Assembly: GCA_903851455.1 (NCBI GenBank)
Contig: CAINOM010000372.1
Location: 1-7,673 of the forward strand
DNA: 7,673 nt
Source: an uncultured Bacteroidota bacterium
Lineage (GTDB): Bacteria; Bacteroidota; Bacteroidia; Chitinophagales; Chitinophagaceae
Direction of reading: 5' to 3'
The translations under genes and the position numbers were made by a program. Positions 1-6,117 of the stretch are shown here, piece by piece. The notes beneath the pieces were generated by a model. That model ran no database searches. It was not told where the DNA came from and saw nothing but the letters and a program-made list of their open reading frames with translations. Numbering within the stretch: the first letter of the stretch is position 1; every line of letters begins with the position of its first letter.

Positions 1-1
1 C

Positions 2-1525
2 AATTTGGTGGACAACATCGTTGACACACAAAAAAAAGTTATCGACTCTGTAGTGGAAAACACTAAGAAATTCGCAAACGGGAACAGCACCCTCAATGAA
101 ACAATTGAGAAAGGAACCGACTGGTACAAGACCTGGTTGGAAAGCCAGAAGAACCTGTTTACAAAAGCTACCAGCGAAGCACCGAAAGCTACAGAAGCTG
201 TAAAGGATGCTACAGAAAAAGCTAAGGAGTTTTTCGAAAACTGGATGAAGACGCAGGCTGATCTTGCAAAACAAATGTGGGATGCAAGCCAGGAAGCTGC
301 TAAGAACTTCAGCAATGGTACCAACACAAATCCATTCGCGCAATTTCAGAACAGTTTCAATAACGCAGCTAACCCAATGTCTGCATGGATGAACAACCAG
401 TCTAACCCGATGACTGCGTGGATGAACCAGATGCAGGCTAATAACTGGATGAACCAGATGCAGCAGATGAACCCATTCAATGCAGATCATATGAAGAAGG
501 CTACTGAGCAGATGACTTTAATGTTCGGCCAGTTCAATAACACACTTCAGGCTAATATGGGCGACTGGACTAAAATGTTCCAGAGTGCAACAGCTCATGA
601 CGCATATAAGAACATGATGGGTACCGGCGAAGGCTTCAGCAAATTTGCTGAGATGTGGGCACCAATGTTCAAATCTATGCAGGACAAGACGTTCAACATG
701 GACGAATACAAAAAATGGATGAACCCAGAGCTTTACAAAGAGTTCACTGATAAATTCTTCAGCTTTATTCCACAGGAAGGCCGTGAGTACATGACCAAAA
801 TGGCGGATAAGATGAAAGAAGGCGCGGCCCAGATGAGCCAGGCAGGCATGAACAGCTACAACCAGATGCGCGGTATGATGGGTAATGGCGCTGATGTTTT
901 CGGTAACGTGAACAAGGCATACCATGACTTCACCGGCATGATGAATGATGCTGCGTCTCCTTTTACAAAGCTAATGCCTGAGAATGCTCAGAGCAAGACT
1001 GTGAAAGAGTGGAGCGATATCTCTAAGCGCATAGCTGAATACAACATCAAGAATGCAGAATTGCAGTACATGATCTATAGCCAGGGCACTAAGGTTATGG
1101 ACAAGCTGGCGGAGAATACTGCTAAGAAAATACAGGAAGGCACTGAAATAAAGAGCATGCTCGCTCTTTACCAGGAGTGGATGAACATCAGCGACAAGGT
1201 TTATGTTTCTTTGTTTGAAAGCACAGAATACAGCAAACTGATGGGCGAGGTGAGCAGCATGCAGAACAAACTGCGTAAGGACATAGAACTGCAGACTGAA
1301 AAGATGATGAAGGACATACCAGTTGCTACCCGCAGCCAGATGGACGAAGTGTACAAGACCATTTACGATCTGAAAAAGAAAGTACGTGAAATGGCAGCAA
1401 AGATGACGCTTGCCGACGAAGCCGAAGCTGAAGACGAAATGGAGGAAGAAGAAGTATACAAGGCTCCCTCTCCTGCTAAGAAAGCCGTAAAGAAAGCAGC
1501 ACCTGCTAAGCGCGGAAGGAAATAA
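2..1525 (+). CDS. phaE: PhaE-like subunit of class III PHA synthase, 5' end outside window
   Basis: Non-catalytic partner of PhaC that activates the synthase on PHA granules. The PhaE signature is in the C-terminal third (about residues 330-465, counted from a TTG at base 5). It includes YQEWMNISDKVYVSLFES and then TRSQMDEVYKTIYDLKKKVRE, which match the conserved end of class III PhaE proteins. The N-terminus (about 1-100) is helical and phasin-like, with two copies of an aromatic-x-x-W-L/M-x-x-Q pattern near residues 40-52 and 76-88. The middle (about 120-310) is unusually rich in Met, Asn, Gln and Trp. The tail is an acidic stretch (471-483) followed by a Lys/Ala/Pro segment (486-506). At about 506 residues it is longer than typical PhaE (roughly 350-400, from memory). 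The frame is open to the window edge and has no ATG near it, so the true start probably lies upstream; TTG at 5 or GTG at 8 are only fallbacks. phaC is 3.3 kb away on the other strand. Confidence 0.85.
   Translation, partial: NLVDNIVDTQKKVIDSVVENTKKFANGNSTLNETIEKGTDWYKTWLESQKNLFTKATSEAPKATEAVKDATEKAKEFFENWMKTQADLAKQMWDASQEAAKNFSNGTNTNPFAQFQNSFNNAANPMSAWMNNQSNPMTAWMNQMQANNWMNQMQQMNPFNADHMKKATEQMTLMFGQFNNTLQANMGDWTKMFQSATAHDAYKNMMGTGEGFSKFAEMWAPMFKSMQDKTFNMDEYKKWMNPELYKEFTDKFFSFIPQEGREYMTKMADKMKEGAAQMSQAGMNSYNQMRGMMGNGADVFGNVNKAYHDFTGMMNDAASPFTKLMPENAQSKTVKEWSDISKRIAEYNIKNAELQYMIYSQGTKVMDKLAENTAKKIQEGTEIKSMLALYQEWMNISDKVYVSLFESTEYSKLMGEVSSMQNKLRKDIELQTEKMMKDIPVATRSQMDEVYKTIYDLKKKVREMAAKMTLADEAEAEDEMEEEEVYKAPSPAKKAVKKAAPAKRGRK
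371..480 (+). repeat. Imperfect in-frame repeats encoding NPM-x-AWMN units in phaE
   Basis: Two adjacent units of about 33-36 bp encode NPMSAWMNNQS and NPMTAWMNQMQA. A third shortened unit encodes NNWMNQMQQ and ends in a further MNPF. The DNA copies are clearly related (aacccaatg/aacccgatg, then a stretch encoding AWMN), which suggests internal tandem duplication. The encoded segment, residues 123-158, lies between the phasin-like N-terminus and the PhaE domain. It may be an amphipathic or flexible granule-contact region, but that role is inference. Confidence 0.6.
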
Positions 1526-1545
1526 TCAATAATTGGTCTCTATAG

Positions 1546-1575
1546 AAAAAGGAACGCAATAGCGTTCCTTTTTTT
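1546..1575 (+). terminator. Rho-independent terminator after phaE
   Basis: A perfect 7-bp stem, GGAACGC (1551-1557) with GCGTTCC (1562-1568), has a 4-nt AATA loop and is followed by seven T. Five A before the stem can pair with the T tract, so it may also work on the other strand. It lies 20 nt after the phaE stop codon. Confidence 0.88.
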
Positions 1576-1674
1576 GTGCGATGCTTTTATCGTTTTGCCC
1601 CTTTTTTCGTAGCGATGTAGCATTGTTTCTTCTCTACCCGCGTGTCCATGTTGCCATGTGATGTTGTGCGGTTG

Positions 1675-1700
1675 TAGCGGCGCAATGCATTGCGCCGCTA
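1675..1700. repeat. Perfect 26-bp palindrome, REP-like
   Basis: The left arm TAGCGGCGCAATG is followed directly by its exact reverse complement, with no spacer. There is no T tract on either side, so it is not a standard intrinsic terminator. G+C-rich palindromes of this style are dispersed in intergenic regions of Bacteroidota and other phyla. Assigning this one to such a family is inference from its form and from the shared GCAATGC core of the neighbouring element. Confidence 0.7.
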
Positions 1701-1748
1701 AATGAACATTGCACTCTTCTTACACTATAATGTGGCTCGGTGCCTGGT

Positions 1749-1769
1749 AGACGTAGCAATGCTACGTCT
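1749..1769. repeat. 21-bp inverted repeat, REP-like, downstream of the hydrolase gene
   Basis: The arms AGACGTAGCA and TGCTACGTCT are exact reverse complements around a single central A. The element sits 27 bp beyond the hydrolase stop codon. In the hydrolase transcript it would form a hairpin without a following U tract, so a role in 3'-end protection is possible but terminator function is doubtful. It shares the GCAATGC core with the palindrome at 1675-1700. Confidence 0.65.
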
Positions 1770-1795
1770 CTACAAGATATATACCGATCGATAGG

Positions 1796-2665
1796 TTATT
1801 TCTCGTTTTCCAGGAGCAGGATGATGTTCTTGTTGACATCATCCGCTTTTTCCCACTGTATGAAATGGCCGCAGTCGGGTATCATTTCCAGGTGAGCATC
1901 GGGCATTTTCTTAACGGCATCTGTGGCCATTCTTTCGGTGGTGGTATGGTGCAGGAGCCTGTTTGGTATCAATGCGTCATGTTTGCCGAAAAGTACGAGC
2001 GCCGGTAGCTGCAATTGCCTGAGTTTATCATACACGGGTTCTTCTATCATGCCTTTTATGCAGGCTTCCACCATTTTGCGATAGTAGTTGACCTTGTACG
2101 TTTTCATGATGCTGATGAGCTCCCTGACGATACCTTCGCCCTGCGCGCGGTTGTGATAAAAGCTATTCTCTACAACTGTGCGAAGGCTGTGCTCATCGGA
2201 GGAAATAAAATCCATGAGATGGATGGAACTGTAGTACATGGTTTTTTCCATGGCGGAGAACTGCTCGAAACCAGCGGGGGCACAGAGTACTATTGAGTCG
2301 GCGCAGTTGGGATGCCTGAGCAATGTGGTCATTGTTATCTGCCCGCCCATGGAGTGGCCTACGATGCAAAGGTCTTTCAGCTTCAGCGCAGTAATAAAAT
2401 TGTTCACGCAGTCAGCAAAGAACTTCATCCCGAACTTGTGTTCATTCTGGTCTGACAGGCCGTTGCCGGGCAGGTCGATGGCTATGCAGCGATAGTATTT
2501 TCTGAGCTCATCGATATTCTTTTTCCAAACCGGAATGTAGTTGGCGAGTCCGTGTACGAATAACAATGTTTTTTCTCCCGAGCCTTCGTCTATATAGGCA
2601 ACTCTGCAATTGTCGGGGAGGTCGATGAAATGCGTTTTGTAAGGATAACTGATACTTATTGACAT
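1796..2665 (-). CDS. Alpha/beta hydrolase, serine esterase or lipase-like
   Basis: A 289-residue cytoplasmic alpha/beta-fold hydrolase with no signal peptide or membrane segment. Visible motifs are the oxyanion-region HG (38-39), the strand-loop DLPGNGLSD (64-72), and the nucleophile elbow GHSMGG (103-108) with Ser105. The likely acid is Asp230 (GKHD) and the likely base is His267 (DCGHF), so the triad is complete. Residues of about 135-215 form a helical cap. The length and order fit the broad MhpC/esterase group, and the substrate cannot be read from sequence. Its place between phaE and phaC makes an acyl-ester or PHA-oligomer substrate tempting, but it lacks the Cys nucleophile of PHA synthases and any depolymerase-specific domain. 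It starts at ATG with no clear Shine-Dalgarno and is divergent from the AraC-type gene, which may control it. Confidence 0.85.
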   Translation of the reverse strand: MSISISYPYKTHFIDLPDNCRVAYIDEGSGEKTLLFVHGLANYIPVWKKNIDELRKYYRCIAIDLPGNGLSDQNEHKFGMKFFADCVNNFITALKLKDLCIVGHSMGGQITMTTLLRHPNCADSIVLCAPAGFEQFSAMEKTMYYSSIHLMDFISSDEHSLRTVVENSFYHNRAQGEGIVRELISIMKTYKVNYYRKMVEACIKGMIEEPVYDKLRQLQLPALVLFGKHDALIPNRLLHHTTTERMATDAVKKMPDAHLEMIPDCGHFIQWEKADDVNKNIILLLENEK

Positions 2666-2743
2666 GGTCGGCGAAAATAACCTATTCTTTCCACGGGTTG
2701 AAATATCGTTGTATATTTGATTTAACCAGAATTATATGTAAGC
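2666..2743. promoter_or_regulatory. Divergent promoter region, hydrolase / AraC regulator
   Basis: Rightward, TATATTTG at 2712-2719 is an exact match to the Bacteroidota -7 consensus TAnnTTTG and lies 24 nt before the AraC start; no convincing -33 box is seen. Leftward, TATTTTCG (complement of 2672-2679) matches seven of eight positions and lies only 6 nt from the hydrolase ATG. A small inverted repeat, AAATAT (2701-2706) and ATATTT (2713-2718), overlaps the rightward -7 box and could be a regulator site. That role is an inference. Confidence 0.45.
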
Positions 2744-3634
2744 TTGAAAAGGAGCAAAGATATTATCCCCGTTTATGACCTGTGTTCTGTAAACCCGAGT
2801 GGCATCCATCACGAGATCAGCGCGGGGCCTTTTGCTTCTTTTCTAAAGATCCGCGACAAACTGATTGTCCCGCACAGGCATGCCTATTATCACGTGATCT
2901 TATTTACGAAGGGCGGCGGTACCATGACGCTCGATTTTGAACGATATGAGATATTGCCGGGGCGTATTTATTTCATGATCCCCGGGCAGGTGCATTGCTG
3001 GGATTTTTCGGAGGACAGAGATGGATATGCTGTAAATTTTTCCGAAAATATATTCAGCACATTTATTTCGGACCCCGGGTATCTTGAGCAGTTCCCTCTT
3101 TTGAGAGGCAATCCCAAGGACAGCGTATTCGATCTGAAGGGTGTGTCAAAAGCCGAAGCTGAGTATTTTTTCAATCTCATAAATAACGAGGCCGGGAAAA
3201 AAGACAAGTTTAGTTTAGACCAGATCTGTTTTCATTTAGTTTCGTTATTTATCAGTATCAGCCGCCATGAATCCTCCACCCTAAAGAAACAGATCCCGGA
3301 ACAGAATAACAGTATTTTATTTCATTTCAGAAAACTGGTAAACGGGCATTTCAGAGAGAAAAGACTGCCAAAAGAGTATGCGGCGATGCTTTACATCACC
3401 CCCCACAAACTTAATACGATATGCACGGAACAGGCAGGCGGTTCCGCAGGAGAAATAATCAGGGCCAGGATAATTCTTGAGTCGAAGAGATTGTTGGTGA
3501 ACGCAGACCTGAGCATCTCTGAAATTGCCTACCAGCTTAATTTTTCAGACAATTCGTACTTCTCCAAATTCTTTAAGAAGTATACTGCCATGACTCCTGA
3601 TGAGTTCAGGAAGCTCAGCGCAATCAGCTTGTAA
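2744..3634 (+). CDS. AraC/XylS-family transcriptional regulator
   Basis: A 296-residue DNA-binding regulator. The N-terminal cupin-type sensor (about 25-105) carries PHRHAYYHVILF (43-54) and the LPGRIYFMIPGQVH segment (71-84) typical of the AraC ligand-binding fold. The C-terminal domain (about 190-291) has two helix-turn-helix units near 207-230 and 257-280, ending in the classic FSDNSYFSKFFKKYTAMTP signature. The start is TTG: the only stop-free codons upstream reach back to a TAA at 2723 and include no ATG, and the next in-frame ATG would delete much of the sensor. It is divergent from the alpha/beta hydrolase, the usual layout for a local activator, so the hydrolase gene is its best candidate target. 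The ligand is unknown. No convincing terminator follows. Confidence 0.9.
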   Translation: MKRSKDIIPVYDLCSVNPSGIHHEISAGPFASFLKIRDKLIVPHRHAYYHVILFTKGGGTMTLDFERYEILPGRIYFMIPGQVHCWDFSEDRDGYAVNFSENIFSTFISDPGYLEQFPLLRGNPKDSVFDLKGVSKAEAEYFFNLINNEAGKKDKFSLDQICFHLVSLFISISRHESSTLKKQIPEQNNSILFHFRKLVNGHFREKRLPKEYAAMLYITPHKLNTICTEQAGGSAGEIIRARIILESKRLLVNADLSISEIAYQLNFSDNSYFSKFFKKYTAMTPDEFRKLSAISL

Positions 3635-3697
3635 GAAAAGCTGCGCGCTCCACGAATAGCTTGCCGATCACCAGCCACAAAAAACACCATTTAATAT

Positions 3698-3751
3698 TGA
3701 AGTTGTACAATTTCACCATATCTGTGGACAGTAATTTTGTGTGAAATTTCA
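3698..3751 (+). promoter_or_regulatory. Promoter with two flanking palindromes, upstream of the REC-PAS gene
   Basis: TAATTTTG at 3732-3739 matches TAnnTTTG exactly and lies 51 nt before the ATG at 3791. An 18-bp palindrome with one mismatched pair (TGAAGTTGTACAATTTCA, 3698-3715) covers the expected -33 region. A perfect 10-bp palindrome TGAAATTTCA (3742-3751) lies just past the -7 box. Both have TGAA/TTCA ends, and their centres are 40 bp apart, close to four helical turns. The arrangement suggests a repressor or looping operator pair. The binding protein is unknown. Confidence 0.45.
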
Positions 3752-3790
3752 GATAGTATCCTTGCGGCAACTATGTGATCGAAAATAGTT

Positions 3791-4774
3791 ATGAAGAGAC
3801 TGCTATTCATTGAAGACGACGATTTTTCTTTTAAGTCAATTGCGCTATTGCTTGAAAATATTGGCTATTCCGGCGACCGGATCGTAAGATGTGCCTGCCT
3901 GGGTGATATGGATGATGTGGATGTCCCGGAATTTGAGATCGTTTTGACAGACCTGACCCTGCCGGATTCTTCGCACCTTGAGACATTTGAGCGGGTGGTA
4001 AAGAAATTTCCATATACCCCAATAATTGTGCTTACGGGAACTTCGGAAATTGAGGTAGCAATAAGGACGATACAGCAGGGTGCGCAGGACTACCTTGTGA
4101 AAGGAGAGTTCAACGGGAAATCGCTTGAAAAAGCGATACAATATGCTATTGAACGTACAAGGATCTTAGATAAGATTTTCATTGAAAAACAGAATCTCCG
4201 TGCCATCATTAACAACACCAAGGACATTATATGGTCCGTAGATAAAGACCATAATATCATTTCAGCAAATGAGGCATTCTGGGAGCGCGTTGAAAAGATC
4301 TGCGGCAAAAGAAAACGCGATATTCAGAACAATGATCTTGACAAGGATTTGCTTAGAACCTGGGCTGCGTTTTATGACCGTGCTTTGAGTGGCGAGGTTT
4401 ACAAAATGATATGGCGCGAAGACCATGATGGCAGCAAAACCTATGAAGAAGTAAGTTTTAACCTGATACACGATAAGGATCAGAATATCATCGGGGTCAG
4501 TTGTTTTTCCCGGGACATTACCAGGCAATACAAATATCTGAAAATGATAAAAAAACAGAATGATCAGCTCAGGAAAATTGCATGGGTACAGTCGCATGAA
4601 GTAAGAGGGCCTGTAGCCAGTATTCTTGGTATTGCCCAGCTATTCAATATGGGGAACCCCGGTCATGCTGAGAATATTGAAATTTTGGAGAATTTACAAA
4701 TAGCTGCTAACAAACTGGATGAAGTCATCAAGAAGATAAACTCATATACCACTACAGCGGAGGAGAATCATTGA
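3791..4774 (+). CDS. Response regulator-like REC-PAS-HisKA protein lacking an ATPase domain
   Basis: A 327-residue cytoplasmic signalling protein. Residues 1-120 form a receiver domain with acidic pocket Asp9/Asp10, phospho-acceptor Asp54 (LTDLTLP), Thr82 (LTGT) and Lys104 (LVKGE). A PAS domain follows at about 133-245, opening with LRAIINNTKDIIWSVD and ending with FSRDITRQ. The C-terminus (about 255-320) is a HisKA-like dimerisation helix pair with a candidate phospho-His at 269 in QSHEVRGPVASILG. The protein stops right after the second helix, and no HATPase_c N, G1 or G2 boxes follow. The strong terminator begins 16 nt past the stop, so a frameshifted kinase domain is unlikely. It may relay phosphate between Asp54 and His269, or scaffold another kinase; both are inferences. 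No output DNA-binding domain is present and no partner kinase is adjacent. Any link to PHA control rests only on position. Confidence 0.85.
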   Translation: MKRLLFIEDDDFSFKSIALLLENIGYSGDRIVRCACLGDMDDVDVPEFEIVLTDLTLPDSSHLETFERVVKKFPYTPIIVLTGTSEIEVAIRTIQQGAQDYLVKGEFNGKSLEKAIQYAIERTRILDKIFIEKQNLRAIINNTKDIIWSVDKDHNIISANEAFWERVEKICGKRKRDIQNNDLDKDLLRTWAAFYDRALSGEVYKMIWREDHDGSKTYEEVSFNLIHDKDQNIIGVSCFSRDITRQYKYLKMIKKQNDQLRKIAWVQSHEVRGPVASILGIAQLFNMGNPGHAENIEILENLQIAANKLDEVIKKINSYTTTAEENH

Positions 4775-4790
4775 AACTTGTAGCACAAGA

Positions 4791-4829
4791 CAAAAGAAAG
4801 GTGCGCTACACCAGCGCACCTTTCTTTTG
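4791..4829. terminator. Bidirectional terminator between the REC-PAS gene and phaC
   Basis: The two 17-nt arms (4791-4807 and 4813-4829) are perfect reverse complements around the 5-nt loop ACACC. The stem core is GGTGCGCT/AGCGCACC, with an A-rich left flank and T-rich right flank, so either transcript gets a U-rich 3' side. It lies between the convergent stop codons of the REC-PAS gene (4774) and phaC (4851) and can serve both. Confidence 0.9.
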
Positions 4830-4850
4830 CCTTATCAACTTGTCTCTTGT

Positions 4851-5903
4851 TTAGCATCTTTCGATTACCCACTCAGCAACTGCCGGAGCGAGTTCTTTCT
4901 GCGACTTGCCGCCTACGAACACGCCTATGTGACCACCAGGGAACGCATATACCTGCTTGTCCTTAGAGCCTATGAGGTTCATGATGTTCTTAGTGCTCTC
5001 GTTAGGTATGATGTTGTCTTCGGTAGCGTACACGTTAAGGAAAGGAACCGTCATGTTCTTCAGGTCCACTTTTCTGCCGCCGAGCTCAAATTCGCCCTTG
5101 ATCAGCTTGTTATCGCGGAAAAGGTCTTTGATGTATTTGCGGTACATTTCGCCTGGTATTGCAGGAAGGTCGCTCTTCCATTTTTCCCTGCGCAGGAAGT
5201 TCTCCATTTTAGGCTTGTCATCCAGCGAGTCTACCAGGCCGAAGTACTTGCTTACGTTCATGCTTGGTTTCAGCATACCGAAGGCGCTGTCGATCATTTC
5301 GCCCGGTATAGTGCCCATATTGTCTACCATTGCGTCTACATCGATGTACTTGGTCCACTTGTAGAGCATGCACTTAGTAGTAGAGAAGTCATAAGGCGCT
5401 ACATAAGTAGTCAGCGACTGTAATTTCTCAGGATACAATGAAGCGTAGATCATAGAGAAGGTACCGCCCTGGCAGATGCCCATCTTGTGTATCTTCTTTG
5501 TCTTGTGACGTTTGCGGAGAAAATCAACTGCACCGTTCATGTACACATCGATATAGTCTTCCATGGTCAGGTAGCGGTCAGAGCGGTCGTGGTAGCCCCA
5601 GTCCATGATATAGATATCAAGTCCTTCTTCGAGCAGTTTTTTCATCAGGCTGCGGTCGGGCTGCAGATCCAGCACATCGTGCCTGTTGAGCATTGCAAAG
5701 GATACCAGTACCGGTATCTTGCAGGTTGGCGGAGTATCGCGTTTGTAGTGATACATCTTTATCTTATCGCAAGACCATACCAGTTCTTTTGGGGTCATGC
5801 CTACTTCCACATCACCTATTTCGTTGAGTACTTCGTATCCCCTTTGTATCTTTTCGTTGGTGGATACCATTTCCTGTGCAATGTCTGCAGTATTAAAATT
5901 CAT
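4851..5903 (-). CDS. phaC: PHA synthase catalytic subunit, class III type
   Basis: Polymerises (R)-3-hydroxyacyl-CoA, most likely 3-hydroxybutyryl-CoA, into PHA at the granule surface. At 350 residues it fits class III/IV PhaC (about 355) and is far shorter than class I/II enzymes (about 560-590). It has the synthase-type lipase box GICQGG (142-147), where Cys144 replaces the usual Ser. The rest of the triad is Asp296 (YATEDNIIP) and His325 (FPGGHIGVFVG). YIMDWGYHDRSDRY (98-111) is the conserved PhaC segment before the active site. Class III rather than IV is inferred because a PhaE-type and not a PhaR-type partner is present. The ATG at 5901-5903 has an AT-rich leader without Shine-Dalgarno, as is usual in Bacteroidota. 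The gene is divergent from phaB and is not co-transcribed with phaE. An unrelated alpha/beta hydrolase is unlikely given the Cys box. Confidence 0.95.
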   Translation of the reverse strand: MNFNTADIAQEMVSTNEKIQRGYEVLNEIGDVEVGMTPKELVWSCDKIKMYHYKRDTPPTCKIPVLVSFAMLNRHDVLDLQPDRSLMKKLLEEGLDIYIMDWGYHDRSDRYLTMEDYIDVYMNGAVDFLRKRHKTKKIHKMGICQGGTFSMIYASLYPEKLQSLTTYVAPYDFSTTKCMLYKWTKYIDVDAMVDNMGTIPGEMIDSAFGMLKPSMNVSKYFGLVDSLDDKPKMENFLRREKWKSDLPAIPGEMYRKYIKDLFRDNKLIKGEFELGGRKVDLKNMTVPFLNVYATEDNIIPNESTKNIMNLIGSKDKQVYAFPGGHIGVFVGGKSQKELAPAVAEWVIERC

Positions 5904-6117
5904 TTTATAGTAATTTTTTGCGGCGAAGGTAAGACCTATTTGGAATTTAAGTTGTTAATTATGAATGAAATGCTGTGCCTGTGCATAGTCATGTGGATAA
6001 TAGACGCAGGAAAAATCAATCTTTTCCGGGCACCGATATATTTTAAAAATGATATTTCTGTGAATAATTTCTTTTTATAGGTGTTTGGACTATCTTTCAT
6101 TGACTAAACCATTATTT
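5904..6117. promoter_or_regulatory. Divergent phaC / phaB promoter region
   Basis: This 214-bp AT-rich spacer must hold the promoters of both genes. Toward phaC, TACCTTCG (complement of 5924-5931) matches seven of eight TAnnTTTG positions, 20 nt before the phaC ATG. Toward phaB, TATATTTT (6037-6044) and TATTTCTG (6053-6060) each match seven of eight. No -33 element at the expected spacing is convincing for any of them, so the exact start sites are unresolved. No long inverted repeat was found. Confidence 0.4.

Larger units (their letters stand above)
1576..1795. other. Gene-free spacer between phaE and the hydrolase gene
   Basis: No plausible coding frame is seen in either direction. The spacer holds two palindromic elements, listed separately. 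A third patch near 1608-1625 (cgtagcgatgtagcattg) resembles a decayed relative of them. The two flanking genes point their 3' ends at this spacer, so it needs no promoter. Confidence 0.6.

Noticed and set aside
371..480. CRISPR or satellite-type array in the phaE repeats
   Set aside because: There are only two to three imperfect units in coding frame, with no unique spacers; they are protein-level repeats.
518..925. Minus-strand open frame of 135 codons inside phaE
   Set aside because: It is the antisense shadow of a confident coding region, with a His/Leu/Val-rich composition produced by Met/Asn codons read backwards; no domain is recognisable.
1705..1735. TTGCAC...TATAAT resembling a sigma-70 promoter
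   Set aside because: The boxes are only 11 bp apart, no rightward gene follows, and Bacteroidota promoters use TAnnTTTG rather than TATAAT.
1796..2665. The alpha/beta hydrolase as a second PHA synthase
   Set aside because: Its nucleophile elbow is GHSMGG with Ser, not the GxCxGG box of PhaC, and it lacks the DWG segment.
3638..3662. Weak AAGCT/AGCTT inverted repeat after the AraC gene as a terminator
   Set aside because: The arms are only 5 bp, the loop is long, and no T tract follows.
4827..5423. Plus-strand open frames opposite phaC, with others at 4957-5364 and 5487-6080
   Set aside because: They lie antisense to a clearly recognised PhaC with an intact catalytic triad, and their translations show no family features.
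6085..6117. N-terminal extension of PhaB from a TTG codon
   Set aside because: The added 11 residues have no counterpart in SDR proteins, and the ATG at 6118 gives the normal PhaB start and length.
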